From assembly GCF_000204055.1 (NCBI RefSeq), contig NW_006768902.1, positions 32,395 through 52,069 of the forward strand: a DNA stretch of 19,675 nt, in the 5' to 3' direction. A model generated the notes under the pieces. It saw only the letters and a program-made list of their open reading frames with translations. It searched no databases and was not told the origin of the DNA. The stretch is from Melampsora larici-populina 98AG31 (taxonomy: Eukaryota; Basidiomycota; Pucciniomycetes; Pucciniales; Melampsoraceae). This document shows, in pieces, positions 9,844-17,068 of the stretch (position 1 is the stretch's first letter; every line of letters begins with the position of its first letter). The position numbers and the translations under genes are program-made.

Positions 9844-11579
9844 ATGCCAAGGAAATCAGTGAAGAAAGACGTACTCAATTCAAACTTGAAGAAGGTAACA
9901 AAGCCGTTTGGGGCCTTCAAGAAGCACGCTTTGGGAGAAGATGACTCAGATGCACTGCAAACATTAATCAACTTCCCCAAGTGGGCAGGAAAAAATGATT
10001 GGGAGTATCATTTATCATAAAATGATCTATCACTCCACACCTGATCCATATCACCCACACTACATATGTGTAGCAGGCTCAGTGAATTGGTGGTTATCAT
10101 GTACATACAGTTCTGCTCAGTTATCTGCTCAGCAGGATGAGTTATTCATATGTAATACATGCTGTAACGTTTTTCAGATTGACAAAAGCATTCAAAAGAT
10201 AGACTACATACACTGACTCAACCTTTTGGTGTAATCTCATCAACTCAACTGCATGTAATACCCTTTCTGTTACTAAGAAATAGCTTCAAAAATATTGCCT
10301 GAGCAGCTACAGAATTATATGTAGTGAATTCTTGGGACAACTTTTTCCAAGTCAAAAATGTTACATGTTGTATAACATGTGATTTATATATTTTGATGGG
10401 CAAAAAACTGAGCAGTCCTGTATGTACATAATAGAAAACTATTTACTTAGCGTACTGCACATATGTAGTGTGGGTGTTGAGGCTCAGGTGAGCGGTATTG
10501 GATCTTTTTATGACAAACTGTACTATTAATCATTTTCCTCTTCCAATGTGGGGAAGTTGAATGATGTTCACAGTGATGTAGATGAAGTTAAGCAACATTA
10601 CCTAAGAGGAGCATGGGAAGCCGGTACTTTGAAGAGCTATAATTCAGGGATTGTGAAGTTACATTGATTCACAGTCGTGAAGAAAATTGATAAATCAAAA
10701 CTCCTACCAATCTCATCTTCATTACTAAAACGTTTTGTGGTTTGGGCTTTGAAGAAAGAAGTCGAGAAAGCGGCTGACGATGAATCTGTAAAACATACAA
10801 CTTTGAAGTCTTAAGTGGCAGGAATCAAAGCCTGGCATCTTTTCCATGATGAAGAGTACCCGACGAAGGTAGACAACACGGTGAAAGCTCTTTTAAAAGC
10901 GTTGAGAATGATGGAAGCAGAGCTAGAAGAAGTCGACAAGAAAAGACCGCCGGTGTTGATCTCAGATCTAGTTATCTTGTTGGAAGTTTTACCAGAGGAA
11001 GGAGAGATTGGCCTAGCGATGTTGACAGTGGCCCTGGTATGTTTCTGGGGGACAGCTAGGTTGGGAGAGTTGATCTTCAATGACTCTAAGAGAACGGTGC
11101 CAAAGTGGAATGACTTGAGATGGGCGGTTGACCGATCCTGGGTAGAAATCACAATTCATAATGCCAAAACAGCTCGTCCAGGTGAAATCCAGTTCATTAA
11201 ATTATATCGCCAAGACTCTTTGTTGGATCCGGTATCTGCGTTGGAAGAGTGGTCCCACTTCAAAGACTGGAAGTGTAGCAATGAGATTTTTCCAATTAGT
11301 ATAGGAGGGAAGAAAAGACGTTTAGGAAAGGTAGAGACAATAACTCACTTCAGAAACGTGTGGAATTCCCGTTGATTGAAGAAAGACCAATTACTCCATG
11401 GCCACTCGTTCCGGATTGGTGGTGCTTCACTGAGGTGGAATTTAGGAGCTGACAAAGATGAGATAAAGAATTGCGGTTGTTGGGCATCAGACGCTTATAA
11501 GATATATCTCAGGAAGTATTCAGATAAAGAATTAGCAAAGACTAAGAAGCTGTTAAGAGATTTGATTCGGTTGAAATAG
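9844..11579 (+). pseudogene. Tyrosine recombinase of DIRS-like element, interrupted
   Basis: The frame begins at ATG 9844 with a basic N-terminus (MPRKSVKKDVLNSN). It is broken at about 10013 by an inserted element and resumes at about 10536 with a SAM-like N-terminal segment (GAWEAGTLKSYNSGIVKLH). Premature stops follow at 10665 (TGA), 10812 (TAA) and 11373 (TGA). The catalytic domain keeps Arg in WGTARLGEL, a basic strand HNAKTARPGE (Lys), the HxxR pair in HGHSFRIGGAS, Trp in CGCWASDAYKIY, and the nucleophilic Tyr in the IYLRKYS region. The GxWxSDAYxxY signature is typical of retroelement and Crypton-type recombinases. It would integrate the circular DNA intermediate without making target duplications. 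The stop is TAG at 11577. Confidence 0.8.
10014..10528. mobile_element. ~515-bp inverted-repeat element inserted in the recombinase gene
   Basis: A perfect 19-bp inverted pair, CACCCACACTACATATGTG at 10052-10070 and its reverse complement at 10458-10476, sits inside weaker, alignable terminal sequence (left about 10015-10050, right about 10478-10515). It interrupts the recombinase frame exactly where homology on each side should join. The word ATCATTT occurs at both candidate ends (10007-10013 and 10529-10535), a possible 7-bp target duplication. It encodes nothing recognisable, so I call it a MITE-like element; the outer few bases are uncertain because the right end has about 15 unmatched bases. 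Confidence 0.65.
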
Positions 11580-12396
11580 ATAAGCAGGTAGTATTGCACC
11601 TGGTAGTGGATCGACGGATCTTCGTTGAAGACTGATCCTTCTAGAGACTTCAAATGGCGTAATTCAATTATCCTTTTGATACAGTAAGGTTCTGTAGTGT
11701 CAAACTCTACGTGGTTTGAGGGTTGGGGCTTCTCAGGGCTCACGGCTCAAATCCCCGCGAGTCTAGGGGAAGAGAAGCCCTTAGCGGTTTCTTTGCTCTC
11801 AACCCGGCAAGGCAGTTATACCCCGGTAATAATAACATATTACCGGTGGTAGACCCGCCTAGCTCGCCGGGGCATACCCCCAAACCACCAGTAGTAGATA
11901 CATAACATATTTATTAGTAGTGGTCGCAAAGAATGCCCTTAAGGGGTCCATTCTTTGGGAACACATGTAATGAGTTGAGATAGAAGTACAAGTAGAATAT
12001 GTACTTCTAACTACTCATCCTAAACATTGCACATACCAGTTAGTAATTGGACCGCAGGCCTCCCTTGGACCCAATGGAGGACACCGCGCCTGTTGGCTTG
12101 TGTTAAGCCAAGCTTCAAACAGAGTTGCAAGCAATTTGTATCTGGCATCTGCGTCTGCGGATCCGCAATTGATACTCGGAGATCAACAATACACGGTGAT
12201 TGAAGTGGGCGAGTATAAGATGAGGACTTGGAATAGAAGAAAAAAGAGAAATTGGAAAAAGGATGGCGAGCAAGGGATAGATTAGATTGAATGAAACGGG
12301 GTGAAAAGAAGATACTGGTGTAAGAACTAGTGGATTAGAGGGTGATGGGAAGAAGAGGTTCACCTTATATCTATTTCAATTTGCCATGGTCTGTCC
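11580..12396. other. Non-coding 3' flank of the retroelement with a hairpin cluster
   Basis: No gene is supported. The first half holds the perfect hairpins listed separately. The second half (12115-12396) is AT/purine-rich without recognisable content and ends where the GC-rich module begins. No copy of the 5' flank (6480-6790) was seen here, so retroelement terminal repeats were not demonstrated. Confidence 0.55.
11726..12111. repeat. Cluster of five perfect hairpins in 390 bp
   Basis: Perfect stems are gggcttctc/gagaagccc (11726-11734 with 11772-11780), ccggtaata/tattaccgg (11823-11831 with 11838-11846), aaagaatg/cattcttt (11928-11935 with 11949-11956, enclosing the palindrome cccttaaggg), agaagtac/gtacttct (11982-11989 with 12001-12008) and ttggctt/aagccaa (12093-12099 with 12105-12111). 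Such density is unusual. It may be the structured terminal region of the tyrosine-recombinase element, or an insert of organellar origin, since fungal mitochondrial spacers often carry similar GC hairpins. Confidence 0.65.
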
Positions 12397-12616
12397 CAAT
12401 ACTGGAACAGCTCCACTCAATAGTGCGGGAGCGGAGCGGGTGTGGAGCGCTTTTTTTGGGGCTCCGCGCACCACGCATTGGAGCGGAGCCTCTTCCCCGC
12501 TCCGGGATACCTGGAATTCCTAGAGCGGAGCAATCGCTCCGCTCACCTCCCCGATCCGGCACTCCCCGCTCTTTAGTGCGGAGCAGAAACCCTGTACCCA
12601 GGGGAAAGGGTACAGG
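12397..12616. mobile_element. GC-rich 'GGAGCGG' module, copy 1
   Basis: It begins with caatactggaac (12397-12408) and is packed with ggagcgg/ccgctcc words in both orientations, making it foldable and sharply GC-rich within AT-rich surroundings. The start (GCTCCACTCAATAGTGCGGG) and the end (CCCCGCTCTTTAGTGCGGAGC) are partial inverted matches. A perfect hairpin closes it (cctgtaccc at 12591-12599, gggtacagg at 12608-12616). It is related to the module at 14401-14578. It may be a MITE of its own or one terminal arm of a larger element. Confidence 0.6.
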
Positions 12617-13276
12617 CTTGTAAGGTGGCTTCCCTCTTTGATTTAAGCTCATATCATTCATCCTTTTGAACACCAACACCAAAAGATCGCGGCGCATCAA
12701 TAAACCAGTTAAAACTAATCTACATCCAGATTTGATTTCACATTCTAATAAGTTGAGTAATCCAATCAAATCAATTTCAATCAATTTTCTGCAAATTAAA
12801 CTGATTAAATGATGACTCCTCAAATTCAATTCTTGATCTAGAATCAATTCTCTGATTAATTTATGTATTGATTGTGATGATGATCCTACTATAGATTCAA
12901 TGTGGCTTAATTCTGATATCATTGTACTTGATGGTTTTGTTTTTAAACTTTCATCTTGATTCAAATCGGATGAATTGTAAACCAAATTCAAGAGTGTTTC
13001 TAATTGATGATAACCTATTTCAGGATGATCTCAATCAATACTCAAGATTGATTTGCTTTCAATGATATCACAGGGTTCATCAGATGGCCTTACATGAAAA
13101 CTATTTTGAATCTTTACATTAATCTTTTCTTCTAACCATTCTCTCATATACCTTGTATAGTTTTCTAATTCTGGTTCTTCAATTACTCTTGAATCTTGAT
13201 GAGACTGATATAAATCATTTAATCTAATTGATACATTTCCAACTTGAATAGGATTGAATGAACTATCATCACCCAT
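12617..13276 (-). pseudogene. Broken gene of unknown function, 3' end cut by GC-rich module
   Basis: From ATG at 13276 (MGDDSSFNPIQVGNVSIRLN) the minus-strand frame runs about 80 codons to a TGA at 13031-13033. It then continues in the same frame without another stop (DHPEIGYHQLETLLNLVYNS, and further helical, Leu-rich sequence ending near FKRMNDMSLNQRGK) into the GC-rich module. The predicted protein is acidic at first, has YMREWLEEKINVK, then Leu-rich helices (SLICRKLIEIDLIGLLNLL). I do not recognise the family. The single in-frame stop and the truncation argue for a gene fragment rather than a working gene, possibly carried within the TIR-bounded segment 12397-14578. Confidence 0.45.
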
Positions 13277-14400
13277 GAGTTTATATAGTTATATGATATA
13301 TGCTAGTTGTTATAGTTATAGTTACGTTGTGAGGGTAGTGACTCTTTTGAAGGAGGCTACTCTCACTAATTGTGGTACTGGGACTAGTTAAATGATGAAT
13401 TATAATAATTTATTCTTATATTTCAACTGTTAAACTAGGTACAAAGAAGGAGATGATGATGAGAAAGGGTGAGATAAGATGGGAGGTTAACAACTAAGAG
13501 TCTGCTGGGACAAATCCTGGCAGACTACAGTTAGTTGACTCTTAAAGAAGAGGTTTTTATTTGTTAATGATGAAAAGGGTGAGAACAGGATCCCAATGTT
13601 CTCCAATATCCTTCTTGGTACTGGATAAGGAGTGATTATAAAGATCACTATCTTGGTTATCTCTTAGAGGTCACCAACCTGTTTGGTTATTATCTTGGAG
13701 GTCACCAACCTATTGGTTATTATCTCAGAGGTCACCAACCTAGTATATAAACTACTTAGGGGAAGTAGAGGATCCAGAAGTGAAGTGTATAACTTACTAG
13801 GATCTAGTCAGGAAAGATCAAGGTATATAGAATGAATCACTAGTATTACTATTTGTAATACTCTTGATTGTTATTCTAATTGAACTCTTGATGGTTCTTT
13901 AGAAAGTGGTATGTATAAAACTTGGTTTCTTCTCTGAGGATGAACTGAGTTTTGGTTTATATATTCAGCTCTTTAAACCTAATATTGTGATATACACAAG
14001 TGTTACAATATTAGGTTTATAGTTATTATTTTTATTATTTTTATAATTACTTACACTTAATGTTATGTTCAGTAGTCATTAAGTGTTTTATGCTATATAA
14101 GCATTTTTAACTCTTGATACTGAGTTATGAGATGTTACTACTGTTTTTTTGTATGTAATCTTATATGTTACATATTAGTTCTTGATTACGTATATATGTA
14201 ATTAGTGTTTTATACATATCTTATTACATGTTACATATATTTCTAAGATATATGTACATGTATTTGGGTTTTATGAGTAATATTTATATTTACAAGTTAG
14301 TCTTTGGGTACATGTGTATGTACCCAGGGCTGACATACGTAGTGTACTCAAGTTCCTCACCGTGAAAGAAATCCATATCTTATGTCTTTTTCTCATTGAT
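13277..14400. other. AT-rich sequence upstream of the broken gene
   Basis: No gene is supported. Present are a hairpin near 13500-13530 (agtctgc against gcagact), the 30-bp repeat at 13667-13741 followed by a TATA-like tatataaa at about 13744, AT-rich sequence with many tacatat/acatgta words at 14100-14300, and a perfect hairpin gggtacat-gtgt-atgtaccc (about 14307-14326). The composition and TATA-like element would fit a long terminal repeat, but I found no matching ends. Confidence 0.45.
13667..13741. repeat. Three-unit ~30-bp tandem repeat
   Basis: The 14-mer gaggtcaccaacct starts at 13667, 13698 and 13728, separated by ggttattatct-like spacers (periods of 31 and 30). It lies just upstream of a TATA-like sequence, so it could be a promoter-associated repeat of a mobile element; that is inference. 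Confidence 0.8.
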
Positions 14401-14578
14401 CAACCGCTCAAAAGAGTGGTGCGGAGCGCTAGCGGAGCGGCAAAACCGCTCCGCTCCACCCAAGCCCAATTTTTTTTGAAAAAAAGCGGAGCAGGTGTGT
14501 GGCGCTCGAGCGCAGTTGCTCCGCTCCGCCCCCAAAACTGGTCAAAATCCAGAGCGGTGCGGAGCGGTTCCAGTATTG
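14401..14578. mobile_element. GC-rich 'GGAGCGG' module, copy 2
   Basis: It shares the ggagcgg/ccgctcc word content with the module at 12397-12616 and ends in gttccagtattg (14567-14578), the exact reverse complement of that module's first 12 bases; about 18 of the outermost 20 bases match. Internally gagtggtgcggagcg and gagcggtgcggagcgg are near-identical. It is oriented oppositely to copy 1, so the two could be terminal arms of one 2.2-kb element. Confidence 0.6.
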
Positions 14579-14821
14579 CCTGTCCGATTCGAGGCTTGCA
14601 GGTTATGTCGGAGGAATGGCAAACCACTTTGGGCAAGATAGGGTGACGTGGTTGGTCCTCTCCCTGGGTTCGTCCATGTCCAGATCGAGAAGCTAGAGGC
14701 GGATTTCTGGCAATATTGGAAAGGATTGAAGGGCCTAGGGTTGCTTGATTGCCAAATCTGGTGGCAATCAGCAGTAATATAGCCTGTATACACATACAGT
14801 TTACGCAACACACGCTACTTA
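14579..14821. other. Short spacer, no gene seen
   Basis: Moderate-GC sequence between the GC-rich module and the Harbinger-type element. It contains a small hairpin (attgcca against tggcaat near 14738-14766) and ends in gcaacacacgctac, which is inverted relative to tagcgtgttgc on the far side of the next element. Confidence 0.45.
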
Positions 14822-15023
14822 GAGCATCCACTATCATGACAGTGTTTTATCGTAAATTTTGCGGTCCCAACCGCGAAATTTAATCATGTGTGTAACAAAT
14901 AAATTGGTAAACGCATGAAATCCACTATGAGCTGCTTTACGATTGGATTTACCAATGATAAATCACTGTGAATCAACCAGATCCACAGTGGTATGATTTT
15001 GAAATGAATCATCTCATTTCTTG

Positions 15024-15284
15024 TAATCTTCATCCCAAAAAATCACTCATAATCGCAATGCCCTCTTTGTTGAAAAGACAAGTGACAATGAGGAACAACA
15101 AGAGTATGACCAACTGGCCTTGGACTCTTGTTTGATGAACCTGGTATGCCACCTCTGCCTTCTCACACTCACATCCGAATTGATCAAGATGTATCAATAC
15201 CGCACTCAATGTTCTCCAAAACTATACAATGACTTGCCTAACACTAGATATGAAGTCAAGTTCAAACATAGATCACTAGGATAA
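15024..15284 (+). pseudogene. Coding-like remnant of unknown origin
   Basis: An open stretch of about 85 codons with no ATG at its start reads ALFVEKTSDNEEQQEYDQLA, later LIKMYQYRTQCSPKLYNDLP and ends KFKHRSLG before TAA at 15282. A competing frame over the same bases (LLFDEPGMPPLPSHTHIRID) is also fairly protein-like, so I cannot say which was used. It lies upstream of the palindrome inside the Harbinger-type element, in the same direction as the COG2-like fragment, and might be its upstream exon. Confidence 0.25.
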
Positions 15285-15359
15285 TCAAAGAACTACACAT
15301 GATTGATTTCAACTTGTTAAATCTTGGCTGTTGCTATTTGCAGCCCACAAGAAAACCAT

Positions 15360-15660
15360 GTAGGCGCTGGCCAAATTACGCCTACATGGGTGTTTCCCGC
15401 GAAGAAGCGCCTACATTTATGATGTAGGCGCTGGAAACCATCCAAAATGACGCCTACATGTCAAAAAACCCATGTAGGCGTCATTTGGTTACGCCTACAT
15501 TCAAAAAATGAAATGTAGGCGCTATTTTCAAGTGCCTACATGGGAAATCCAATGTAGGCGCTCAAAATTTATGCCTACATTTTTAAAAATGAGCGCATAC
15601 ATTCAATTTTCAGCTCAAATAAGTGCCTACATGCAGTCCTGCATATGTAGGCGCTACAAA
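15360..15660. repeat. Alternating-orientation TGTAGGCGCT array, left arm
   Basis: About 14 occurrences of atgtaggcg(ct/tc) and its reverse complement appear every 15-40 bases in mostly alternating orientation, so neighbouring copies pair into small hairpins inside the arm as well as pairing with the other arm. Some copies are mutated (gtgcctacat, atgcctacat, gcgcatacat). Confidence 0.8.
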
Positions 15661-15714
15661 TCCGGCAACTACAACTCCAGACTGGTCTGAAGGGTAATGA
15701 AGAACAATTTTCAA

Positions 15715-15945
15715 GTCAAAATGAGAGTATTGGAAGATGGAAAAAGCAGTTTGGACTCAAAATGAGTGTATCGGAAGACAGATAAAGCAGTTTGGAGTCG
15801 AAATCAGTGTATCAGAAGACGGAAAAGTCACTCCGGAGTCAAAATGAGTGTATCAGAAGACGGAAAAAGTAGTAAATTATTTCAACTCTGAACTCAGTTT
15901 GGAGTCAAAATGAGTGTATCAGAAGCGGAAAAAGAAGTAGATTAT
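15715..15945. repeat. 41-bp tandem repeats in the inner left arm
   Basis: Units of the form gtcaaaatgagtgtatcrg, then aagacggaaaaagcagtttgga, start at 15715, 15756, 15797 and 15838 (exactly 41 bases apart). A fifth starts at 15904 after an extra roughly 25-base segment (attatttcaactctgaactc). The mirror copies are in the right arm (about 15965-16150). Confidence 0.8.
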
Positions 15946-16199
15946 TTCAACTCTGAACTGCTATTCACGTCTTCTGATACACTCACTTCAGAGTTGAAAA
16001 GAGCATATTCATCTTCCAATATGCTTAACTGCTTTTTCCATCTTCCAAAACACTCATTTCAACTCCAAGCTGCTTTTTCCATCTTCCGATACACTCATTT
16101 CAACTCCGAACTGCTTTTTCGGTCTTCCAATACTCTCATTTTGACTTGAAACTTCTTCTTCATTAGCCGTCAGACCAGTCTGGAGTTGTAGGTGTTGGA

Positions 16200-16490
16200 T
16201 TTGGAGCGCCTACATATGCAAGACTGCATGTAGGCGCTTATTTGAGCTGAAAATTGAATGTAGGCGCTCAAAAATAGCGCCTACATTTCAAATTAGATAT
16301 GTAGGTGCTTGAAAATTACGCCTACATTCTGAAATTTTGAATGTAGGCGTAACCAAATGACGCCTACATGGGTTGTTTATCATGTAGGCGTCATTTTCAA
16401 TGGTTTTCAGTGCCTACATCATAAATGTAGGCGCTTTTTCGTGGGAAACACCCATGTAGGCGCTGCCAAAACAGCGCCTACATGGTTTTC
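16200..16490. repeat. Alternating-orientation TGTAGGCGCT array, right arm
   Basis: This is the mirror image of the left array, again about 14 copies of tgtaggcg(ct/tc)/agcgcctaca. Order and spacers correspond to the left arm read backwards; for example the atgtaggcgtcatttggttacgcc unit is present in both. Confidence 0.8.
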
Positions 16491-16526
16491 TTGTGGGCTG
16501 CAAATAGCAATGGCCTAAATCTTTAG

Positions 16527-16751
16527 AAAGGAAGAGTTCATTCTTACATATTATCAGGACAACAAACATTATCGAATGAATCAAGAACCAAATTGAGAAA
16601 CTATTTAAAAGAATCAAATCTTGAATTAGTCGGATCGATTAATGAAGATTATGAAGATCTTATTGGTGTGGGAATGGGATTGAGATGGATGATGGATAGA
16701 AGTATGACACAAATCGAAAGGGTAGCTATTCAACAAACCAATCAAAGATGA
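16527..16751 (+). pseudogene. COG2-like N-terminal exon fragment
   Basis: An open stretch of 74 codons starts just after a splice-acceptor-like ATCTTTAG and ends at TGA 16749. It contains YILSGQQTLSNESRTKLRNY, then LKESNLELVGSINEDYEDLI and GVGMGLR. The pattern Leu-Arg, Tyr-Leu-Lys, Glu-Leu-Val, Ile-Asn-x-Asp-Tyr-x-Asp followed by a hydrophobic Gly/Leu segment resembles the conserved N-terminal region of COG2, a subunit of the conserved oligomeric Golgi tethering complex. The fragment is a small part of such a protein, lacks a start, and sits inside a TIR-bounded element next to the palindrome, so it is most likely a captured or relic exon. The identification is from memory of the family. Confidence 0.4.
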
Positions 16752-16875
16752 GAACACTCGAAGTTGAGTCTTGGGGATGAGTTTTGAAGTTTGAACTTTG
16801 GAGTTGAGGGTTTGAGGGTTGAAATTTGAGATTTGAAGTCTTGGACTGTGGAGTTTTGAAGTTTGAGGTTTTGAA
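16752..16875. repeat. GT-rich degenerate TTTGAAGTTTGA tract
   Basis: Words such as gaagttgag, ttttgaagtttga and gagggtttgagggttgaa recur with variation over about 115 bases directly after the COG2-like fragment, with strong G+T bias on the plus strand. Confidence 0.5.
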
Positions 16876-17068
16876 AAATGTTGTTGTTAACCGGTTATCC
16901 TACAATAAATCAAGTCGTAGGCTTGCGCAGATTTGAACAAGTGGGATGCAAGAGTTGACACAGTCGTACGGACCGCAAGTCTAAAACAGGTCCATAGTGG
17001 ACCTGTCTATAATTTAGTGTTAAAGTTATGATAAATCACTTGGTTACCGCACCCATAGTGGATGCTCT

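Larger units (their letters stand above)
6790..11579 (+). mobile_element. Decayed DIRS-like tyrosine-recombinase retrotransposon
   Basis: The gene order is gag-like, reverse transcriptase, RNase H, then a tyrosine recombinase in place of a DDE integrase, all on one strand. That combination defines tyrosine-recombinase retrotransposons (DIRS, Ngaro, PAT). No DNA methyltransferase-like domain was found after RNase H. Reading frames are interrupted by at least nine premature stops and by a roughly 515-bp insertion (10014-10528). I could not find paired terminal repeats or an internal complementary region, so assignment to DIRS proper versus Ngaro is open and the true ends may lie outside these coordinates; a hairpin-rich tract follows at 11726-12111. 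Confidence 0.75.
15326..16515. mobile_element. 1190-bp giant foldback (palindromic) element with 8-bp target duplication
   Basis: The two halves are near-perfect reverse complements almost throughout. The left end ggctgttgctatttgcagcc matches the right end read in reverse (ggccattgctatttgcagcc), and about 40 outer bases are nearly identical. TAAATCTT occurs directly outside both ends (15318-15325 and 16516-16523). The outer part of each arm (15360-15660 and 16200-16480) consists of about 14 copies of TGTAGGCGCT/AGCGCCTACA-type words in alternating orientation. The inner part is a 41-bp tandem repeat. The centre lies near 15950. It has no protein-coding capacity. The 8-bp duplication fits hAT, P or related DNA transposons, but the sequence does not say which. 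Confidence 0.85.
14822..17067. mobile_element. PIF/Harbinger-type non-autonomous element bearing coding remnants
   Basis: The 13-mer gagcatccactat (14822-14834) is repeated as its exact reverse complement at 17055-17067, and each end is flanked by TTA (14819-14821, 17068-17070). TTA/TAA duplications are the hallmark of PIF/Harbinger insertion. Subterminal hairpins occur at the left (aaattttgcggt against accgcgaaattt, and attggtaaa against tttaccaat) and right (acaggtcca-tag-tggacctgt). The body without its nested 1190-bp palindrome would be about 1.05 kb and lacks a transposase, so it would depend on one supplied elsewhere. It carries coding-like segments at 15024-15284 and 16527-16751, suggesting gene-fragment capture. 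Confidence 0.6.

Noticed and set aside
12342..12623. Arg/Pro-rich plus-strand ORF through the GC-rich module
   Set aside because: It is the translation of GGAGCGG/CCGCTCC repeats; the codons follow the repeat and no protein motif is present.
13327..14330. Solo LTR of a Ty1/copia-type element
   Set aside because: AT-rich with a TATA-like element and TGTGAGGG at a possible start, but no matching CA end with a 5-bp duplication was found.
15360..15660. CRISPR-like array of regularly repeated TGTAGGCG words
   Set aside because: Copies alternate in orientation, spacing is irregular, the whole is mirrored in a second arm with a target duplication, and the setting is eukaryotic; this is a foldback element.
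15508..15690. ORF with repeated CRRY residues inside the palindrome
   Set aside because: It merely translates TGTAGGCGCT repeats; there is no independent coding evidence.
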